DNA of 64,000 bases, from positions 1 to 64,000 of the forward strand of contig CAKVPH010000001.1 in NCBI GenBank assembly GCA_934796775.1, given 5' to 3'. Both the position numbers and the translations under genes were made by a program. The notes beneath the pieces are model-generated. The model was not told the DNA's origin, did no database searches, and was given only the letters and a program-made list of their open reading frames with translations. Shown here piece by piece: positions 62,743 through 64,000 of this stretch. This DNA comes from an uncultured Clostridia bacterium (GTDB lineage Bacteria; Bacillota; Clostridia; Christensenellales; Borkfalkiaceae). Positions within the stretch are counted from its first letter, which is position 1. Each line of letters begins with the position of its first letter.

Positions 62743-64000
62743 ATGATTGCCGAAATAATAGTTGACATAACGAGCAGCGAAGTCGACAAAATTTTTGATT
62801 ACGATACAAAAGATTTGAACGTAGAAGCGGGGAGTCGCGTCTGCGTTCCTTTCGGAAACAGAAAAATCGACGGCATAGTAATGGCTTTAAAGCAGTCTAC
62901 CGACGTTAAACCTGAAAAGTTAAAAAGCATTATTTCGGTTACAGATGATTTTCCCGCACTTACAAAAGAAGCGTTAGAGCTTGTTTATTACATTTCCGAA
63001 AAATACCGCGTAAGCAAGGCTTTGGCTTTAAGACTTTTTCTTCCCGCCGAAATGCGCAGGGGGAAAGTAAGCGAAAAAACCGTAGAATTTGCTTTAAAAA
63101 AGCAGGACGTTACATTAAGCGACGCTTTAAACAGCCTTTCAAAGTCGGCAAAAAGTCAACGTGCCGCGCTTGAAAAATTATATAACAGCGAAAAAATAAG
63201 AATTTCGGTTTTAAGAAACGATTTCGGACAATCGGCGGTAAAAGCCCTTTTAGATAAAGGACTTATCGATACCGAGAAAGTAAGAGTATGCAGGTTGCCT
63301 TATTCCGAAATGCTTTCATCTAATAAAAACGTTACGCTTATTGATGCGCAAAAAAAAGCTATTGAAAGCGTTCTTTCAACCGATAAAAGGGTGTCACTGT
63401 TACACGGCGTAACCGGAAGCGGAAAAACCGAAGTTTATCTTGAACTTATTAGTCAGGCAATAAAAAACGGAAAATCCGCAATAATGCTCGTTCCTGAAAT
63501 TTCGCTCACTCCGCAAATGCTGACACAGCTTCGCGGAAGGTTTAACGAACTCTGTGCGATACTTCATAGCGGACTATCGGCAGGTGAAAGATTTGATGAA
63601 TGGTGGAGATTAAGGACGGGCGAAGCAAAAATTGCAATCGGTGCAAGAAGTGCGGTTTTTGCTCCGCTTGAAAATCTAGGCATAATAATCATCGACGAAG
63701 AACACGACGGCAGTTACGAAAGCGAAACCATACCGAGATATTCAACTATAGACGTTGCCTTAAAACGAGCCTCATACAACGATTGTAAACTTGTTTTAGG
63801 TAGCGCGACGCCGTCGGTAGAAAGTTACGCAAAGGCAAAATCAGGCGTTTATAATTTAATAAAAATGCCTGAAAGAATAAATAAAAAGCCTTTACCGGAA
63901 GTGATAGTTGCAGATATGCGGCAGGAAATAAGAAGGGGAAACAATTCGGTATTCTCATCTTATCTTAAAGCCGAAATAGAAGATACTTTGTCTAAAAATA
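62743..64000 (+). CDS. priA: Primosomal protein N' (helicase PriA), 5' part only
   Basis: An open frame from ATG 62743 to the end of the window (419 codons, cut by the window edge), so no stop is visible. It opens MIAEIIVDITSSEVDKIFDY, the N-terminal DNA 3'-end-binding domain; a winged-helix region follows. Helicase motifs are LLHGVTGSGKTEVYLEL (Walker A), MLVPEISLTPQM, IGARSAVFAPL, IIIDEEHDGSYES (DEEH) and LVLGSATPSVES. PriA restarts stalled replication forks. TAAGGA lies about 11 nt before the ATG. About 300 C-terminal residues, including the zinc-binding cysteines, should lie beyond the window. Confidence 0.94.
   Translation, partial: MIAEIIVDITSSEVDKIFDYDTKDLNVEAGSRVCVPFGNRKIDGIVMALKQSTDVKPEKLKSIISVTDDFPALTKEALELVYYISEKYRVSKALALRLFLPAEMRRGKVSEKTVEFALKKQDVTLSDALNSLSKSAKSQRAALEKLYNSEKIRISVLRNDFGQSAVKALLDKGLIDTEKVRVCRLPYSEMLSSNKNVTLIDAQKKAIESVLSTDKRVSLLHGVTGSGKTEVYLELISQAIKNGKSAIMLVPEISLTPQMLTQLRGRFNELCAILHSGLSAGERFDEWWRLRTGEAKIAIGARSAVFAPLENLGIIIIDEEHDGSYESETIPRYSTIDVALKRASYNDCKLVLGSATPSVESYAKAKSGVYNLIKMPERINKKPLPEVIVADMRQEIRRGNNSVFSSYLKAEIEDTLSKN

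Overview
The window is a stretch of chromosome from a low-GC, Gram-positive, endospore-forming member of the Firmicutes, most likely an uncultured Clostridia lineage. The evidence is a complete pro-sigma-K gene (17501-18202), a YlmC/YmxH-type and a YtxC-like sporulation gene, a BclA-like exosporium collagen, a threonyl-tRNA synthetase T-box, AT-rich intergenic DNA and strong Shine-Dalgarno sites in most operons. I cannot name a species. No phage, insertion sequence, integron or CRISPR array was seen; nearly everything is core chromosome with a few accessory islands.

Layout. 1-2881: a three-gene secretion locus, with two TasA/CalY-like secreted proteins flanking a SipW-type (Ser/His) signal peptidase. 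3163-7337: tRNA-Gln, a DnaQ-like exonuclease, two histidine phosphatases, and a Y-family polymerase with its YolD partner. 7420-11002: a YkvI-like membrane protein that converges on, and overlaps, a NitT/TauT-type ABC importer. 11159-25318: valS, RNase J, a TrmR + U32 pair (tRNA wobble uridine modification), sigK, an SDR, thyA-dfrA, tRNA-Leu, polA-coaE, a lytic transglycosylase and a CPBP protease. 25323-25597: two tandem copies of a structured ~122-bp element with promoter-like elements. 25648-36296: an HtrA-like lipoprotein, an acyltransferase/DUF6320 pair, an RlmI-like methyltransferase, a ComEC-like metallo-hydrolase, a beta-helical carbohydrate-binding lipoprotein, an HD protein and a stand-alone 5'-3' exonuclease. 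36340-45498: tRNA-Gly, DUF421/DUF4363, YlmC, minDE, YihY, then the tsaE-tsaB-rimI-hydrolase-murF-ddl run and RNase P RNA. 45618-51901: a phosphoribosyltransferase, a P-type ATPase, YtxC-like, T-box and thrS. 51982-54234: the divergent collagen / glycosyltransferase pair. 54262-64000: a PlsC-like acyltransferase, CIRCE-htpG, ACT-regulator/asd/lysC, HAD, yicC, rpoZ and the 5' part of priA.

How the parts connect. tsaE, tsaB and rimI belong to t6A and N-acetylation biology; murF and ddl make adjacent steps of peptidoglycan precursor synthesis; thyA and dfrA overlap by ATGA, as do several other pairs. sigK lies in the same window as the collagen/glycosyltransferase pair, and both of those genes carry sequences matching the sigma-K promoter consensus. 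Transcription elsewhere uses an unusually clean housekeeping pattern (TTGAYA/TTGATT, 17 bp, TATAAT or TAAAAT), and several genes place the -10 element within 5-9 nt of the ATG with no Shine-Dalgarno, suggesting leaderless mRNAs.

Most interesting for follow-up: the tandem structured repeat at 25342-25597, the paired sigma-K-like promoters at 53096-53171, the long hairpin over the sigK start (17462-17513), the hairpin and possible AUU start at ddl (43921-43956), and two genes whose 3' ends run into neighbours (YkvI-like into the ABC permease; transglycosylase into the CPBP protease). All functional calls come from reading motifs and context; no database search was run.
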